The notes below the pieces were generated by a model, which was given only the letters and a program-made list of their open reading frames with translations, did no database searches and was not told the origin of the DNA. 16,497 bases of DNA from Clostridiales bacterium (GTDB lineage Bacteria > Bacillota > Clostridia > Lachnospirales > Lachnospiraceae): the NCBI GenBank assembly GCA_019416265.1, contig DXXQ01000017.1:1-16497 (forward strand). Direction: 5' to 3'. Positions 6,188-13,162 of the stretch are shown here, in pieces. A program made the translations under genes and the position numbers. Position 1 is the stretch's first letter. The number at the start of each line of letters is the position of its first letter.

Positions 6188-7780
6188 ATGAGAAACAAGA
6201 AGAAACTTATCAGTGTTTTCAGTGCGTTTGTAATGGCAATGACCCTTCTTGCAGTGCCGGCTGTTTCAGCCCAGGCAGGTGCAGAAGACGCGTCCGTAGT
6301 AGTTACAATGCCTGTGACATCAGAACCGGCATCCGGTTTCGATCCGGCGTTTGGCTGGGGAGCCGGGGAGCATGTGCATGAGCCTCTGATCCAGAGCACC
6401 CTTGTCCGCACAAACAAGGAACTGGAAATCGAAAACGACCTTGCAACAGAGTATTCCTGCAGCGAGGACGGACTTACCTGGACAGTGAAGATCCGTGACG
6501 ATGTGAAATTTACAGACGGCGAAGCTCTGACTGCCGCTGACGTTGCTTTTACTTATAACAACTGCCGGGAGCTGAGTACAGTCAATGATTTCACCATGCT
6601 TAAGGATGCGGTTGCAGTGGATGATACAACAGTGGAATTCCACATGAACGAGCCGTATTCAATCTGGCCATACACAATGGCCATTGTTGGAATTGTTCCG
6701 GAACATGCATACAGTGAAAATTACGGACAGAATCCGATCGGTTCCGGCCGTTATATCATGAAGCAGTGGGATAAGGGGCAGCAGGTTATATTTGAGGCAA
6801 ATCCGGATTATTACGGAGAAGCTCCGAAGATCAAAAAACTGACAATTCTTTTTATGGAAGAGGATGCGGCTCTTGCAGCAGCAATGGCAGGTCAGGCAGA
6901 CGTTGCCCACACAGCGGCTTCCTACAGTGACCAGGAGATTGACGGCTACAGCCTTTTCCGTGTGGAAACAGTAGATAACCGCGGTTTTAACCTTCCTGCT
7001 TCCATGCCGGAAGAAAAAGACGGCATCACCTACGGGAATGCACTTACTGCAGATGTGAATGTCCGCCGCGCCATCAACCTTGCCATCGACCGTGATGAAA
7101 TGATTCAGAACGTATTAAATGGTTATGGAACAAAAGCATACAGCGTTTGTGATAAGATGCCATGGTACAATGAAGAGGCTGTCACAGAATATGACCTTGA
7201 CGCAGCAAAAGCGCTCATGGACGAAGCCGGATGGAAAGAAGGCGAGGATGGTATCCGTGAAAAAGACGGTGCAAAAGCAGAGATGACACTGATGTTTTCC
7301 AATGGAGATTCTGTTCGCCAGGCCCTTGCAGAAGACACTGCAAATCAGCTTAGGGAGCTTGGGATTTCTGTGAAAACAGAAGGCGTAGGCTGGGATACCG
7401 CTTACGACCGCGCACAGTCCGAACCTCTTGTATGGGGCTGGGGAGCTCACACTCCTATGGAGCTTTACAACATTTATCATACGATCAAAGATTCAGGAAG
7501 CGCTGAGTATTCTCCGTATGCCAACGAGACTGTTGACAGCTATATGGATGAGGCTCTTAAGAGCAGCAGTCTTGAAGAATCCTATGATTTATGGAAAAAA
7601 GCCCAGTGGGACGGAACAACCGGAATCACACAGGAAGGAGATATCCCCTGGATCTGGCTGTGCAATGTGGATCATCTTTACTTTGTCCGCGACGGACTGA
7701 AGGTTGCAGACCAGAAGCTTCACCCTCACGGACATGGATGGTCTATTGTGAACAATATTGATGAATGGGAATGGGAGTAA
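6188..7780 (+). CDS. Peptide/nickel-class ABC transporter substrate-binding protein (SBP_bac_5)
   Basis: This 530-residue secreted binding protein belongs to the Dpp/Opp/Nik class. Diagnostic segments are His-Glu-Pro-Leu-Ile (64-68), Ser-Glu-Asp-Gly-Leu-Thr-Trp-Thr-Val, Arg-Asp-Asp-Val-Lys-Phe-Thr-Asp-Gly-Glu, the Gly-Ser-Gly-Arg-Tyr turn, Asn-Pro-Asp-Tyr-Tyr-Gly and Val-Arg-Arg-Ala-Ile-Asn-Leu-Ala-Ile-Asp-Arg. The start at 6188 is chosen over an in-frame ATG at 6152 because AGGAGG (6173-6178) sits ten bases before it and a clean signal peptide then begins Met-Arg-Asn-Lys-Lys-Lys. That signal ends in Val-Ser-Ala-Gln-Ala and has no Cys, so the protein lacks the lipid anchor usual in Gram-positives. 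Histidines cluster at Glu-His-Val-His (61-64) and His-Pro-His-Gly-His-Gly (512-517). It heads a five-gene importer operon. Substrate is a peptide or a metal/metal chelate; the His clusters favour metal, but this is inference. Confidence 0.92.
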   Translation: MRNKKKLISVFSAFVMAMTLLAVPAVSAQAGAEDASVVVTMPVTSEPASGFDPAFGWGAGEHVHEPLIQSTLVRTNKELEIENDLATEYSCSEDGLTWTVKIRDDVKFTDGEALTAADVAFTYNNCRELSTVNDFTMLKDAVAVDDTTVEFHMNEPYSIWPYTMAIVGIVPEHAYSENYGQNPIGSGRYIMKQWDKGQQVIFEANPDYYGEAPKIKKLTILFMEEDAALAAAMAGQADVAHTAASYSDQEIDGYSLFRVETVDNRGFNLPASMPEEKDGITYGNALTADVNVRRAINLAIDRDEMIQNVLNGYGTKAYSVCDKMPWYNEEAVTEYDLDAAKALMDEAGWKEGEDGIREKDGAKAEMTLMFSNGDSVRQALAEDTANQLRELGISVKTEGVGWDTAYDRAQSEPLVWGWGAHTPMELYNIYHTIKDSGSAEYSPYANETVDSYMDEALKSSSLEESYDLWKKAQWDGTTGITQEGDIPWIWLCNVDHLYFVRDGLKVADQKLHPHGHGWSIVNNIDEWEWE

Positions 7781-7786
7781 AGAATT

Positions 7787-8782
7787 TTGGCTAAAAAGAA
7801 TCTGCTGTTTATCGGCAAAAACTTCATAAGGATGATTTTTCTTCTTTTCGCAGTAAGTATTGTCACGTTCGCCCTGGTATCTGCCTCCCCCATTGACCCT
7901 TTGCAGGCCAATGTGGGGCAGGCTGCCCTGGGCAGCATGAGCGAGGCGCAGAAAGAGAAGCTGCGTTCTTACTGGGGCGTGGACGTTCCCCCTGTGCAGC
8001 GCTACATGAATTGGGCAAAAGATTTTATAAAGGGAGATTTAGGGACTTCGCTTTTATACCGTCAGGATGTGACAAAGGTGATCGGTGTGAAGCTTTCCAA
8101 TTCCTTATTTCTCATGGGATTAGCCTGGATAATATCCGGGCTTTTGGGCTTTGTTCTGGGTGTGCTTGCCGGCGTATTCCAGGGAAAGCCGATTGATAAA
8201 GTAATTAAAGGATATTCTCTGGTGGTTGCCAGCACACCGGCTTTCTGGCTGGCTCTCCTTCTTCTGATCATATTTGGCGTGTGGCTTCGCGTCCTTCCCA
8301 TCGGACTGAGTGTTCCCATTGGGGTGGAGGCCAGCGGAGTCACCTTTCTTGACCGGGTAAGACACGCCATTCTTCCCGCAGTTACGCTGAGCATTACAGG
8401 AATATCCAATATCACCCTTCACACAAGGGAAAAAATGATTGAAATTATGGAAAGCGATTATGTGCTCTTTGCAAGGGCAAGGGGAGAAAGTCTTTGGAAG
8501 ATTGTCCGTTCCCATGGAATCAGAAACGTGCTTCTTCCTGCAATGACTCTGCAGTTTGCTTCCATCAGTGAGATCATCGGCGGTTCTGTTCTGGTGGAAC
8601 AGGTATTTTCCTATCCGGGGCTTGGACAGGCAGCTGTTGCGGCGGGAACAGGAAGCGATGTGCCGCTTCTTATGGGGATTACCCTGATTACGGCTGCAAT
8701 TGTATTTATGGGGAATTTCATTGCCAATCTTCTCTACGGAGTGGTAGACCCCAGAATCCGAAAAGGAGGACATCACTCATGA
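7787..8782 (+). CDS. ABC importer permease 1 (DppB/NikB type)
   Basis: This 331-residue membrane protein has an N-terminal membrane helix (about 12-32), an external loop containing Lys-Gly-Asp-Leu-Gly-Thr-Ser (82-88), and five further helices. The cytoplasmic coupling (EAA-like) loop is Tyr-Val-Leu-Phe-Ala-Arg-Ala-Arg-Gly-Glu (225-234), then Arg-Asn-Val-Leu-Leu-Pro. The conserved Glu-Gln-Val-Phe-Ser-Tyr-Pro-Gly-Leu-Gly (271-280) and final Asp-Pro-Arg-Ile-Arg are as in DppB. The start is TTG at 7787; GGGAG (7773-7777) overlaps the end of the binding protein gene, six bases upstream. The protein ends Gly-Gly-His-His-Ser, adding to the His-rich ends in this operon. Its TGA overlaps the next ATG by four bases. 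Confidence 0.92.
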   Translation: MAKKNLLFIGKNFIRMIFLLFAVSIVTFALVSASPIDPLQANVGQAALGSMSEAQKEKLRSYWGVDVPPVQRYMNWAKDFIKGDLGTSLLYRQDVTKVIGVKLSNSLFLMGLAWIISGLLGFVLGVLAGVFQGKPIDKVIKGYSLVVASTPAFWLALLLLIIFGVWLRVLPIGLSVPIGVEASGVTFLDRVRHAILPAVTLSITGISNITLHTREKMIEIMESDYVLFARARGESLWKIVRSHGIRNVLLPAMTLQFASISEIIGGSVLVEQVFSYPGLGQAAVAAGTGSDVPLLMGITLITAAIVFMGNFIANLLYGVVDPRIRKGGHHS

Positions 8783-9603
8783 GAACATTGAATCAGAGAC
8801 AGAGAGCGAAGCTGCTCTTTGGATTTGCAGCCCTGTTTCTTGCGGGGATCGCCGTTGCAGGAAGATTCTGCAGTGAGGCATCTCTTGTGACGGATTTTTC
8901 GAGGAAGAATCTTGCCCCCTGTCTTGCCTATCCTTTTGGCACGGACTGGCTGGGACGGGATATGTTTCTGCGGACTCTGACCGGACTTTCCACAAGTATT
9001 CTGATCGGAGTTTGTGCGGCCGGAGTCAGTGCGGTGATGGCTCTTGTCCTGGGACTTGCGGCTGCCACTCTTGGGAAAAAAACAGATTCTGTGATTTCCT
9101 TTATTATCGATATGGTGATGGGAATTCCCCATATTCTTCTTGTTCTTCTGATTTCCTATGCCTGCGGAAAGGGAATGAAGGGCGTAATTGCAGGTGTGGC
9201 TCTGTCCCACTGGTGCTCCCTTGCACGTTTGATCCGCAGTGAGGTGCTGCAGTTAAAGCAGAGTGAATACATTCTTATTGCCGGAAAGCTGGGACACAGT
9301 AAACTGGAAATTGCGAAAAAACATATGCTTCCCCATCTTCTCCCTCAGTTTGTGGTAGGTCTGGTGCTTCTGTTTCCCCATGCGATCCTGCATGAGTCCA
9401 GTGTGACCTTTCTGGGCTTCGGCCTTTCTTCCGAGCAGCCTGCCATTGGGATCATCCTGTCCGAAAGTATGAAATATCTGATCACAGGCAAGTGGTGGCT
9501 GGCGCTTTTCCCGGGAATCATGCTGGTTCTTACAGTAGTTCTTTTTGACCTGGGAGGAACTGCCCTTCGAAAGATCCTGGATCCGAACAGCGTTCATAAA
9601 TAA
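8779..9603 (+). CDS. ABC importer permease 2 (DppC/NikC type)
   Basis: This 274-residue partner permease has the family-typical Phe-Gly-Thr-Asp-Trp-Leu-Gly-Arg-Asp-Met-Phe (53-63) after the first membrane helix. The coupling loop is Tyr-Ile-Leu-Ile-Ala-Gly-Lys-Leu-Gly-His-Ser (164-174), then Met-Leu-Pro-His-Leu-Leu-Pro. The conserved Glu-Ser-Ser-Val-Thr-Phe-Leu-Gly-Phe-Gly-Leu (206-216) is present. The ATG overlaps the previous stop as ATGA (8779-8782), with AGGAGG just upstream (8764-8769), so translation is probably coupled. It would form the heterodimeric membrane channel with permease 1. Substrate specificity is not encoded in obvious motifs. Confidence 0.92.
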   Translation: MRTLNQRQRAKLLFGFAALFLAGIAVAGRFCSEASLVTDFSRKNLAPCLAYPFGTDWLGRDMFLRTLTGLSTSILIGVCAAGVSAVMALVLGLAAATLGKKTDSVISFIIDMVMGIPHILLVLLISYACGKGMKGVIAGVALSHWCSLARLIRSEVLQLKQSEYILIAGKLGHSKLEIAKKHMLPHLLPQFVVGLVLLFPHAILHESSVTFLGFGLSSEQPAIGIILSESMKYLITGKWWLALFPGIMLVLTVVLFDLGGTALRKILDPNSVHK

Positions 9604-9613
9604 GGAGGAAGCT

Positions 9614-10606
9614 ATGAGTTGTACAAATAAAAGACATATTCTGGAAATCGATGAGGTATCGGTTTCCTTTCGCCAGTATGAAAGCGATAAAAGCAGCCGT
9701 CAGATAGAGCTTCCCGTAATATCAAAGCTTTCCGTTTCCGTTCATGAGGGAGAGATCGTGGCGGTGGTAGGCTCCAGCGGTTCGGGAAAGAGTCTTCTGG
9801 CCCATGCGATTCTCGGACTCTTGCCTTATAATGCCTCTGTTACAGGGGATATGTATTACGATGGAGAACTTCTCACAGAGGAGAGGATCCGGGAGCTGAG
9901 GGGAAATAAGATTGCTTTTGTTCCCCAGAGTACCACCTATCTGGATCCTTTAATGAGCGTGGGAGCGCAGGTGAGCGGCTCGAAAGAGGAGGAGAAAAAG
10001 AAAAAGCAGAAACGGCTGTTCCGAAGATACGGTCTTGGGGAAGAGGTGGATAAAAAATATCCCTTTGAGTGTTCCGGGGGCATGACAAGGAGAGTTCTTC
10101 TGACCACTGCCCTTATGGGAGATCCGGAGCTTATCATAGCAGATGAACCTACTCCGGGAATGGATCTTGCCCTGGCAAAGCAGTCCATGGAGGATTTCAG
10201 GAAATTTGCAGATGAGGGTAAGGGCGTCCTTCTGATCACCCACGATATTGAGCTAGCTCTGGAAGTGGCTGACAGGATTGCGGTGTTTTACGCAGGAACT
10301 ACAGTGGAGGAGGCGCTGGTGTCAGACTTTGAATCGGAAGAAACCCTTCGCCATCCCTACACAAAGGCGCTGTGGAGAGCGCTTCCCCAGAACGGCTTCC
10401 AGCCCCTGCCGGGTGTGCAGCCCTATGTGAAGAATCTGCCTCAGGGCTGTCCCTTTGGCCCGAGATGCCGTGATTTCTCGGAAAAGTGCAGAGGGGAAAT
10501 CCCAATGAGAAGGGTGGGATGCGGCACAGTGCGCTGTACGCTTTATAAGGGAGAAAACCTGGCTGTGGAAGCGCATCACCATCATGAGGAAGGAGCAGAG
10601 GTATGA
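9614..10606 (+). CDS. ABC importer ATPase 1 (DppD/NikD type) with His-rich tail
   Basis: This 330-residue nucleotide-binding subunit has Walker A Gly53-Ser-Ser-Gly-Ser-Gly-Lys-Ser60, Q-loop Gln105, signature Cys-Ser-Gly-Gly-Met (153-157), Walker B Leu-Ile-Ile-Ala-Asp-Glu-Pro (173-179) and switch His210. The C-terminal oligo/dipeptide (HPY) domain follows: His-Pro-Tyr-Thr-Lys-Ala-Leu (247-253), then Cys279-Pro-Phe-Gly-Pro-Arg-Cys285, Cys292, Cys303 and Cys308. In this family such cysteines are thought to bind an iron-sulfur cluster in some members. The tail is Ala-His-His-His-His-Glu-Glu-Gly-Ala-Glu-Val, a natural four-histidine run (321-324). The start at 9614 is preferred over an upstream in-frame ATG at 9545, which lies inside the permease gene, because AAGGAGG (9602-9608) fits. 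It overlaps the next gene by four bases. Confidence 0.92.
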   Translation: MSCTNKRHILEIDEVSVSFRQYESDKSSRQIELPVISKLSVSVHEGEIVAVVGSSGSGKSLLAHAILGLLPYNASVTGDMYYDGELLTEERIRELRGNKIAFVPQSTTYLDPLMSVGAQVSGSKEEEKKKKQKRLFRRYGLGEEVDKKYPFECSGGMTRRVLLTTALMGDPELIIADEPTPGMDLALAKQSMEDFRKFADEGKGVLLITHDIELALEVADRIAVFYAGTTVEEALVSDFESEETLRHPYTKALWRALPQNGFQPLPGVQPYVKNLPQGCPFGPRCRDFSEKCRGEIPMRRVGCGTVRCTLYKGENLAVEAHHHHEEGAEV

Positions 10607-11199
10607 TTCTGGAGGGCAGACATTTAACATTTGCATATGAGGAAAAAGAGGGAAATGTTTTTACAGATGTAAATCTGAAGGTAGAGAGCGGCGAGAAGGT
10701 GGCAATTCTGGGACCCAGCGGCTTTGGAAAAACAACTCTCTGCAAGGTTCTTGCCGGTTACCTTACCCCGAAAAGCGGCCAGGTCTGCCTGGACGGCAAA
10801 CCGCTTCCGGAGAGAGGATACTGTCCGGTTCAGATGATCTGGCAGCATCCGGAGCGGGCGGTGAATCCCCGGCTGCGCCTGAGAGATACCCTTGGGGACG
10901 GCAGGGATGTGGAAGACAGGATCATTAAAAGTCTGGGAATCGAGGAAGACTGGATGAACCGTTTCCCCCAGGAGCTCTCCGGAGGGGAGCTTCAGAGATT
11001 TTGTATTGCCAGAGCCCTGGGGCGGGATACAAAGTTTCTGATCGCAGATGAGATCAGCACCATGCTGGACCTTATCACCCAGAGCCAAATCTGGAATTTT
11101 CTTCTGGAAGAAGTAAAGAGACGGGAAATCGGTCTGATCGTAGTTTCTCACAGCGCCCCTCTTCTTGAGCGGGTTGCAGACCGAAGGATCACATTTTAA
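10603..11199 (+). CDS. ABC importer ATPase 2, short (DppF/NikE type)
   Basis: This 198-residue second nucleotide-binding subunit has Walker A Gly37-Pro-Ser-Gly-Phe-Gly-Lys-Thr-Thr45, Q-loop Gln81, signature Leu-Ser-Gly-Gly-Glu (125-129), Walker B Phe-Leu-Ile-Ala-Asp-Glu (145-150) and switch His183, so it looks catalytically complete. It stops right after the ATPase core and lacks the C-terminal HPY domain, making it clearly shorter than DppF or OppF. No frameshift is evident: the stop is followed by a strong terminator. The ATG (10603) overlaps the stop of ATPase 1. It would pair with ATPase 1 under the two permeases. It is last in the operon. Confidence 0.9.
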   Translation: MILEGRHLTFAYEEKEGNVFTDVNLKVESGEKVAILGPSGFGKTTLCKVLAGYLTPKSGQVCLDGKPLPERGYCPVQMIWQHPERAVNPRLRLRDTLGDGRDVEDRIIKSLGIEEDWMNRFPQELSGGELQRFCIARALGRDTKFLIADEISTMLDLITQSQIWNFLLEEVKRREIGLIVVSHSAPLLERVADRRITF

Positions 11200-11248
11200 A
11201 CAGCAGCCTGCCCGGCAAGAATCAGGAAGGGGCAGGCTGCTGTTTTTT
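11200..11248 (+). terminator. Strong intrinsic terminator of the ABC importer operon
   Basis: A perfect 14-bp stem ACAGCAGCCTGCCC (11200-11213) / GGGCAGGCTGCTGT (11230-11243) has a 16-base loop and a T-run at 11243-11248. It starts immediately after the TAA of ATPase 2. Confidence 0.93.
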
Positions 11249-11279
11249 AGTTTTTTTTGCAGCCGGAGATATTTTTCGG

Positions 11280-11307
11280 TTGACAAAATAATATTAGTTG
11301 TTATAAT
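11280..11307 (+). promoter_or_regulatory. Sigma-A type promoter for ilvN and the branched-chain block
   Basis: TTGACA (11280-11285), a 16-base AT-rich spacer and TATAAT (11302-11307) match consensus in both boxes. The leader to the ilvN ATG is about 60 bases and contains no T-box (no GGTGGNACCGCG-like element). Confidence 0.82.
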
Positions 11308-11370
11308 AGACACATAAACTTTTTATCAGATTAACGTATTGAAAATTAACGCAGTGAAAGCAGGTGGGTT

Positions 11371-11868
11371 ATGCAGAAGAGAGTATTGTCCCTGTTGGTG
11401 GATAACACAGCAGGTGTACTTAGCCGTGTATCCGGATTGTTCAGCCGCCGGGGGTATAATATTGACAGCCTGACAGTTGGTGTTACGGCAGACGAGAGAT
11501 ATTCCAGAATGACAGTTGTCTGCAGAGGCGACGAGATGATCCTGGAACAGATCACCAAGCAGCTCCGCAAGCTGGTGGATGTAAGAAATATCAAGGTTCT
11601 GGATCCGGAGGACAGTGTCCGCCGTGAGCTTGTTCTTATAAAGGTAGCAGTGAAGCCGGAACAGAGACAGGGAATTCTTTCCGTGGCAGATATTTTCCGT
11701 GCAAAGGTTGTGGATGTGAGCAAGGAATCTCTCACTGTGGAGATGACAGGCGAGCAGAGTAAGCTGGAGGCTTTTATCAACCTTATGGGGGATTACGAGG
11801 TTCTGGAGCTGGCGCGCACAGGTGTGACAGGTCTTACACGAGGAGCCAATGACATTACATTTTTATAA
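11371..11868 (+). CDS. ilvN: Acetolactate synthase small (regulatory) subunit
   Basis: This 165-residue protein matches IlvN/IlvH in length and layout. An N-terminal ACT domain opens Val-Leu-Ser-Leu-Leu-Val-Asp-Asn-Thr-Ala-Gly-Val-Leu-Ser-Arg-Val, followed by Arg-Arg-Gly-Tyr-Asn-Ile-Asp-Ser-Leu-Thr-Val-Gly. A second domain (about 85-160) opens with Arg-Glu-Leu-Val-Leu-Ile-Lys-Val and ends with Gly-Leu-Thr-Arg-Gly. IlvN activates the catalytic subunit IlvB and confers valine feedback inhibition. The Asn-Thr-Ala-Gly-Val-Leu turn is where valine binds in the family, so feedback control is likely retained. IlvB is not next to it. The ATG (11371) has a weak site AGGTGG at 11362-11367. It is first in the ilv/leu block behind a near-consensus promoter. 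Confidence 0.95.
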   Translation: MQKRVLSLLVDNTAGVLSRVSGLFSRRGYNIDSLTVGVTADERYSRMTVVCRGDEMILEQITKQLRKLVDVRNIKVLDPEDSVRRELVLIKVAVKPEQRQGILSVADIFRAKVVDVSKESLTVEMTGEQSKLEAFINLMGDYEVLELARTGVTGLTRGANDITFL

Positions 11869-12041
11869 GCTTCGCCAAGGGAGTTTTTCCCTTAACGATA
11901 GATACGATTAATTGCCAGAAGCAAAGGGTTCTGACTGTTTAATCAGAGGATTACATAAATGCAGGAAGCTGTTTTGGCAGGGGGCATTTCAAAGCGGGAA
12001 AATCCCGTACGATATTTTTAATCAGCAGGAGGAAATTTAAA
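11869..12041 (+). promoter_or_regulatory. Structured leader between ilvN and ilvC, possible attenuator
   Basis: This 173-base gap has no clear promoter but several short stems: AAGGGA/TCCCTT (11877-11882/11888-11893), CAGAA/TTCTG (11916-11920/11929-11933), TTCTGA/TCAGAG (11929-11934/11943-11948) and CGGGA/TCCCG (11995-11999/12003-12007). The second and third exclude each other. The last is followed, six bases on, by a short T-run (12015-12019), so it is at best a weak terminator. A 20-codon reading frame lies inside. It does not match a T-box, and I cannot assign it to a known riboswitch. Confidence 0.4.
11959..12021 (+). CDS. Candidate 20-residue leader peptide upstream of ilvC
   Basis: An ATG at 11959 follows AGAGGA (11945-11950) at eight bases and opens a frame that ends TAA at 12019-12021, just before the ilvC ribosome binding site. 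The peptide has Val5, Leu6, Ile10 and Val17, a modest number of branched-chain residues and not the long runs of classical attenuators. The CGGGA/TCCCG hairpin lies in its 3' half. The frame could be chance; its position and ribosome binding site are the only arguments for it. Confidence 0.22.
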   Translation: MQEAVLAGGISKRENPVRYF

Positions 12042-13061
12042 ATGGCCAATAAGATTTATTACCAGGAAGATTGTAACTTAAGTTTACTTGACGGAAAAAC
12101 AATTGCTGTCATCGGATACGGCAGCCAGGGACATGCCCATGCCCTCAATGCAAAGGAGTCCGGATGCAATGTCATTATCGGTCTTTACGAGGGAAGCAAA
12201 TCCTGGAAGAGAGCAGAGGAACAGGGATTTGAAGTATATACAGCTGCAGAAGCTGCAAAAAAAGCAGATATCATTATGATCCTGATCAACGATGAAAAAC
12301 AGGCTGCTCTTTACAAAAAAGATATCGAGCCAAACCTTGAAGAGGGAAATATGCTGATGTTTGCACACGGCTTCAACATTCACTTCGGCTGCATCGTACC
12401 ACCGAAGAACGTAGACGTTACCATGATCGCTCCGAAAGGACCGGGACATACCGTAAGAAGCGAGTATCAGGCAGGAAAAGGTGTTCCGTGTCTTGTGGCT
12501 GTTCAGCAGGACGCTACAGGCAAGGCTCTCGACACTGCACTGGCATATGCCCTTGCAATCGGCGGAGCAAGAGCCGGTGTGCTTGAGACAACATTCCGTA
12601 CAGAGACTGAGACAGACCTTTTCGGTGAGCAGGCTGTTCTCTGCGGCGGTGTCTGCGCTCTGATGCAGGCAGGCTTCGAGACACTGGTAGAAGCAGGATA
12701 TGATCCGAGAAACGCATATTTTGAGTGTATCCATGAGATGAAACTGATCGTAGACCTTATCTATCAGTCCGGTTTCGCAGGAATGAGATATTCCATTTCC
12801 AACACAGCGGAATACGGCGATTACATCACAGGACCAAAGATCATTACAGAAGATACAAAGAAAGCAATGAAGAAAATCCTTTCCGATATCCAGGACGGTA
12901 CTTTTGCCAAAGACTTCTTACTGGATATGTCTGATGCAGGAAGTCAGGTTCACTTCAAAGCAATGAGAAAGAAAGCAGCAGAGCATCAGTCCGAGCTGGT
13001 TGGTGAAGAAATCCGTAAGCTTTACAGCTGGAACGGTGAGGACAAGCTGATCAATAACTAA
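12042..13061 (+). CDS. ilvC: Ketol-acid reductoisomerase, class I
   Basis: This 339-residue class I enzyme converts acetolactate or acetohydroxybutyrate to dihydroxy acids with NAD(P)H and Mg2+, the second step of valine and isoleucine synthesis. The Rossmann motif Gly25-Tyr-Gly-Ser-Gln-Gly-His-Ala is followed by Ala-His109-Gly-Phe-Asn-Ile-His-Phe. The metal ligands Asp192 and Glu196 lie in Asp-Leu-Phe-Gly-Glu-Gln-Ala, and Glu228 and Glu232 in the knotted helical domain. The cofactor loop reads Gly47-Leu-Tyr49-Glu50-Gly-Ser-Lys-Ser-Trp. The Arg commonly found at position 49, which contacts the NADPH phosphate, is Tyr, so cofactor preference is uncertain. AGGAGG (12027-12032) precedes ATG 12042. 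The gene probably shares the ilvN transcript and is followed by a terminator. Confidence 0.97.
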   Translation: MANKIYYQEDCNLSLLDGKTIAVIGYGSQGHAHALNAKESGCNVIIGLYEGSKSWKRAEEQGFEVYTAAEAAKKADIIMILINDEKQAALYKKDIEPNLEEGNMLMFAHGFNIHFGCIVPPKNVDVTMIAPKGPGHTVRSEYQAGKGVPCLVAVQQDATGKALDTALAYALAIGGARAGVLETTFRTETETDLFGEQAVLCGGVCALMQAGFETLVEAGYDPRNAYFECIHEMKLIVDLIYQSGFAGMRYSISNTAEYGDYITGPKIITEDTKKAMKKILSDIQDGTFAKDFLLDMSDAGSQVHFKAMRKKAAEHQSELVGEEIRKLYSWNGEDKLINN

Positions 13062-13085
13062 GCAAAAAGAAATACAGGATGGACT

Positions 13086-13122
13086 AAGGCCGGAGTTCCC
13101 GGAAAGGAGCTTCGGTCTTTTT
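13086..13122 (+). terminator. Intrinsic terminator between ilvC and leuC
   Basis: A 14-bp stem with three G-U pairs joins 13086-13099 and 13106-13119, with a 6-base loop and T-run 13118-13122. Its 3' arm TTCGGTCTT (13111-13119) can instead pair with AAGACCGAA (13131-13139), just before the leuC ribosome binding site. No promoter is visible between this hairpin and leuC. Confidence 0.8.
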
Positions 13123-13162
13123 GCAGAAATAAGACCGAAAATTGAAGCAGGAGGACGAAACA

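Noticed and set aside
9545..9613. Upstream start for ATPase 1 at 9545
   Set aside because: It lies inside the permease 2 gene and lacks a ribosome binding site; AAGGAGG directly precedes the ATG at 9614.
11308..11370. T-box riboswitch upstream of ilvN
   Set aside because: The leader is only about 60 bases and has no GGTGGNACCGCG-like element or specifier stem.
11921..12007. ykkC/ppGpp-type riboswitch in the ilvC leader
   Set aside because: AGGGTTCTGACTG and the GCGGGA-AAA-TCCCG stem faintly recall parts of that family, and such RNAs can precede branched-chain genes, but key conserved segments are absent by eye. An Infernal scan would decide.
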